The position numbers and the translations under genes are program-made. From Bacteroidota bacterium (GTDB taxonomy: Bacteria; Bacteroidota; Ignavibacteria; Ignavibacteriales; Ignavibacteriaceae): a stretch of 64,000 nucleotides of DNA. The stretch lies in assembly GCA_021824565.1 (NCBI GenBank), contig JAKAKL010000116.1:81364-145363 (forward strand). Direction: 5' to 3'. Within the stretch, counting starts at the first letter, position 1; each line of letters starts with the position of its first letter. The notes under the pieces were generated by a model that worked only from the letters and a program-made list of their open reading frames with translations, made no database searches and was not told where the DNA came from. Below, in pieces: positions 62,346-64,000 of the stretch.

Positions 62346-63095
62346 ATGAGTACAATTGTTAGACTCTTCAAAACTTCTGCTTTCGAAATGCTTACAGCTT
62401 TCGAAACTATCGTAAATGTCTGTATAATGTATGTTGATGATATAGTCAAAGAAAGACCGCTCTGGACTGAGCAGTACTTTAATGACTTTCTCACAACTAT
62501 CAAATCAGCTTACGGCAAATATCTCGGCATTGACGTTTCTAAAGAACTTCGCGCTGCCACTCAAGCTCTTTACTCTATTATCAATCCTGCAACGGTTGAT
62601 CTTTCTAAATGCAATACACAGATCAAAGCTGATTTTGACGAAAACAAAACCCAGCTTAATGAGTACCTCAATACTCTTGGCTTTAAAGACTTTTACCCGG
62701 GCGCTTCTGCCAAAAACCAGGAAGACTTGATTATGCTTGTTAACCAGTTCACTCAAAACCTTACTCCCCGGATGGAAGCCGACTTTATTGCAAAAGGAAT
62801 GAGCCCCAATCTCATTTCAAGGATTAAAGATTATACGCTTACACTCGCTGCCAGTAACGTTACCCAGGAAACCGCTAAAAAAATTAGACCTACTCTTACT
62901 GATGCTTCCATCGTTTCGCTTAACGAAATTTATACTAAGGGAATAAAAATCTGTAAAGTGGTCCGCGGCTTATACAGAGGCGATAAAACAAAACAGGATT
63001 TATTCTCATTCTCCAAAACTGTTAAAGCTATTACCAGCGGTACAATTAATACTGCTGCAAATACTCCGGCAGTTCCAACTGCGGCGGCTAAATAA
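62346..63095 (+). CDS. Unknown 249-residue protein
   Basis: I do not recognise the family. It is soluble and mostly helical (for example FKTSAFEMLTAFETIVNV, AATQALYSIINPATVDL, MLVNQFTQNLTPRMEADF), with a Thr/Ala/Pro-rich tail (GTINTAANTPAVPTAAAK). Only a few Cys residues and no catalytic motif are visible. AAAAGGAA before the ATG is a good ribosome-binding site. It is followed by a strong terminator at 63153, so it is monocistronic. The shared promoter-like 14-mer suggests co-regulation with the small gene at 63296. Confidence 0.6.
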   Translation: MSTIVRLFKTSAFEMLTAFETIVNVCIMYVDDIVKERPLWTEQYFNDFLTTIKSAYGKYLGIDVSKELRAATQALYSIINPATVDLSKCNTQIKADFDENKTQLNEYLNTLGFKDFYPGASAKNQEDLIMLVNQFTQNLTPRMEADFIAKGMSPNLISRIKDYTLTLAASNVTQETAKKIRPTLTDASIVSLNEIYTKGIKICKVVRGLYRGDKTKQDLFSFSKTVKAITSGTINTAANTPAVPTAAAK

Positions 63096-63152
63096 GAATT
63101 TCTTCTATCTCGTCTCAATGACTTATTTATCTGAATCGATGTCCATACTCCT

Positions 63153-63190
63153 GCCTCTCCTGCAAAGGAGAGGCTTTATTTTTTTATTTC
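63153..63190 (+). terminator. Rho-independent terminator
   Basis: An 8-bp perfect GC-rich stem (GCCTCTCC 63153-63160, GGAGAGGC 63167-63174) with a 6-nt loop and a T-rich tail TTTATTTTTTTATTTC from 63175. It ends transcription of the gene at 62346. Confidence 0.93.
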
Positions 63191-63250
63191 TTCGTACCAC
63201 ATACTTCAGTATGTGCCTGTGTTTTTTCGTACCACATACTTCAGTATGTG
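63191..63250. repeat. Two REP-like palindromes in direct tandem
   Basis: Two copies of TTCGTACCACATACTTCAGT with ATGTGC after it, at 63191-63216 and 63226-63251, spaced 35 bp apart. Each can fold as an 8-bp stem (CACATACT / AGTATGTG) around TC: 63198-63205 with 63208-63215, and 63233-63240 with 63243-63250. The second copy sits directly before the promoter-like 14-mer. Confidence 0.85.
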
Positions 63251-63252
63251 CA

Positions 63253-63266
63253 TTTCATAATATAAT
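63253..63266 (+). promoter_or_regulatory. Promoter-like 14-mer of the gene at 63296
   Basis: TTTCATAATATAAT again, identical to 62294-62307, with TATAAT at 63261-63266, 29 nt before the ATG. The -35 region would fall inside the second REP-like palindrome, so the hairpin may influence this promoter. The ribosome-binding site CGGAGG precedes the ATG at 63296. Confidence 0.5.
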
Positions 63267-63295
63267 TTTAGCATAAATTTTTAACCGGAGGTTTT

Positions 63296-63553
63296 ATGAG
63301 TGAATCCCTTGAAGATATGTTAAACCAAATGACCCCGCTTTATGAAGCGGCAATGCAGTCACAGAACCGCATGAACGCAATGGAAAAAGAAGCGGCTGAG
63401 TTTATCAATGCGTTCGTACTAAAGCACTATCCCGAAATTCACAACCTCGAAAAAGAAGGCTTTGATAAACTTAGAGATACCATTGGTCGTATGCTTTTTA
63501 AATTTGTTATCGACATAGATAATATTGTAAATGGTATGCAGATAAAAAAGTAA
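63296..63553 (+). CDS. Unknown 85-residue helical protein
   Basis: Not recognised. It is hydrophilic and helical (DMLNQMTPLYEAAMQSQNRMNAMEKEAAEFINAFVL), ending DNIVNGMQIKK. No membrane or catalytic motif. A strong ribosome-binding site (CCGGAGG) and clean codon structure support a gene. It shares its promoter-like 14-mer with the 249-residue gene. Downstream DNA is repeat-rich and non-coding. Confidence 0.6.
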   Translation: MSESLEDMLNQMTPLYEAAMQSQNRMNAMEKEAAEFINAFVLKHYPEIHNLEKEGFDKLRDTIGRMLFKFVIDIDNIVNGMQIKK

Positions 63554-63684
63554 TTGTAAGCGTAACCTTCGGGATCATAAAATTAAAATATAAAAACAAA
63601 TTTAAGACACTAAATTTATTTGACGACCTCAAATGTTACATTAAATATACTAACCGACGACGAAATAAAAATCATCGAGAACTC

Positions 63685-63751
63685 GTAGCACATACTTCAG
63701 TATGTGCCTTTTCACAAACTCATAACCCACACAGACTAAAGTCCGTGCTAC
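63685..63751. repeat. REPIN-like pair of inverted palindromes headed by GTAG
   Basis: The 5' palindrome GCACATACTTCAGTATGTGC (63688-63707; 9-bp arms around TC) is preceded by GTAG. The second, CACAGACTAAAGTCCGTG (63730-63747, one mismatch), is followed by CTAC, so the two are in inverted orientation. GTAG as the foot of a REP hairpin is the feature recognised by RAYT/TnpA-REP transposases in Enterobacteria. The unit therefore looks like a BIME/REPIN element. No transposase is in the window. Confidence 0.75.
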
Positions 63752-63770
63752 AACATCGTACTTTCCGGGG

Positions 63771-63793
63771 CTGTCACGAACCCTCCGTGACAG
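63771..63793. repeat. GC-rich hairpin between repeat families
   Basis: CTGTCACG (63771-63778) pairs perfectly with CGTGACAG (63786-63793) around a 7-nt loop. It lies between the REPIN-like pair and the 42-bp repeats, with no U-tract after it, so I treat it as part of the repeat array and not as a terminator. Confidence 0.7.
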
Positions 63794-63878
63794 TACCTTC
63801 TCTTTACAAGTGAGGGCGAAATCCCGCATCATCCTACGGACACTTTTCCCGACTAATTCGCAACCCCTCCCTGCTCGA

Positions 63879-64000
63879 CGGAAACTCATCCATGTGAGGC
63901 GGACTCACATATTTGTCCTGCGGAAACTCTTCCGTGTGCGGCGGACTCACATATTTGCCCTGCGGAAACTCTTCCGTGTGCGGCGGGCTCGCAGAATTGT
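63879..64000. repeat. 42-bp tandem repeat, at least three units, continues past window end
   Basis: CGGAAACT begins units at 63879, 63921 and 63963, exactly 42 bp apart. A unit reads CGGAAACTCTTCCGTGTGCG followed by GCGGACTCACATATTTGCCC and TG. Each contains a small palindrome CGGAA-ACTC-TTCCG (the first unit is diverged at its 3' arm). The last unit is degenerate near the window end, so the array length is unknown. No reading frame with a start and ribosome-binding site fits it. Confidence 0.85.

Noticed and set aside
63650..63889. Reverse-strand open frame of 79 codons at the window end
   Set aside because: It runs through the palindromic repeats, lacks a ribosome-binding site and resembles no protein.

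Overview
The window looks like a chromosomal segment of a flagellated member of the Ignavibacteria (Bacteroidota/Chlorobi supergroup). The evidence is AT-rich DNA, two secreted proteins ending in a type IX secretion (Por) sorting domain of the NYPNPFNP...IPK type, many two-component proteins, and one very large co-directional flagellar cluster. Species level cannot be read from the sequence. No rRNA, tRNA, CRISPR array, transposase or phage gene was seen.

Layout. 1-2029 (+): end of a 2,4-dienoyl-CoA-reductase-like SDR, a hotdog thioesterase and a PolB-like 3'-5' exonuclease. 2093-5677: two convergent T9SS cargo genes separated by a 700-bp spacer holding a 21-bp tandem repeat and a long hairpin. 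5901-18826 (-): SufE-like protein, LapA-like protein, the catalytic subunit of methylmalonyl-CoA mutase, a hybrid kinase next to a GAF kinase without a phospho-accepting His, a TPR protein, a 1007-residue exported metalloprotease/propeller protein, and a UPF0182 membrane protein. 19001-49137 (-): about 30 kb of almost gap-free flagellar and signalling genes. 49552-54198: a 16-haem-motif cytochrome, an exported rubrerythrin, a CusS/CusR-like pair and a DUF2231 membrane protein. 54362-55396 (+): SCO1 and PCuAC copper chaperones. 55402-62099: aldo/keto reductase, Mpo1-like protein, unknown exported protein, CPA2 antiporter and a P3A proton ATPase. 62346-64000: two unrecognised proteins sharing a promoter-like 14-mer, a strong terminator, REP-like palindromes and a 42-bp repeat running off the window.

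The flagellar run reads, in transcription order, fliL-fliM-fliN-fliO-fliP-fliQ-fliR-flhB-flhA-flhF-flhG-orf74-fliA-HDOD-HDOD-pseudokinase-orf204-orf141-flgF-flgG-flgA-flgH-flgI-flgJ/SLT-flgN-flgK-flgL-motA2-motB2-fliW-csrA-REC/HPt-motA1-motB1-REC-REC/DHp-orf219-PAS kinase. It supplies the export gate, C-ring parts, distal rod, P and L rings, hook-filament junction, two stators, the CsrA-FliW switch and sigma-28. Missing here and presumably elsewhere are fliF/G/H/I/E, flgB/C/D/E, a full fliK, fliD, flagellin and the chemotaxis genes.

Most unusual points: a 145-nt out-of-frame overlap of motA2 and motB2; degenerate or split phosphorelay proteins inside the flagellar operon; an FlgJ with a lytic-transglycosylase (SLT) domain; an FlgH without a lipobox; an exported rubrerythrin with one rubredoxin Cys replaced by Ser; and a REPIN-like pair of GTAG-headed palindromes.
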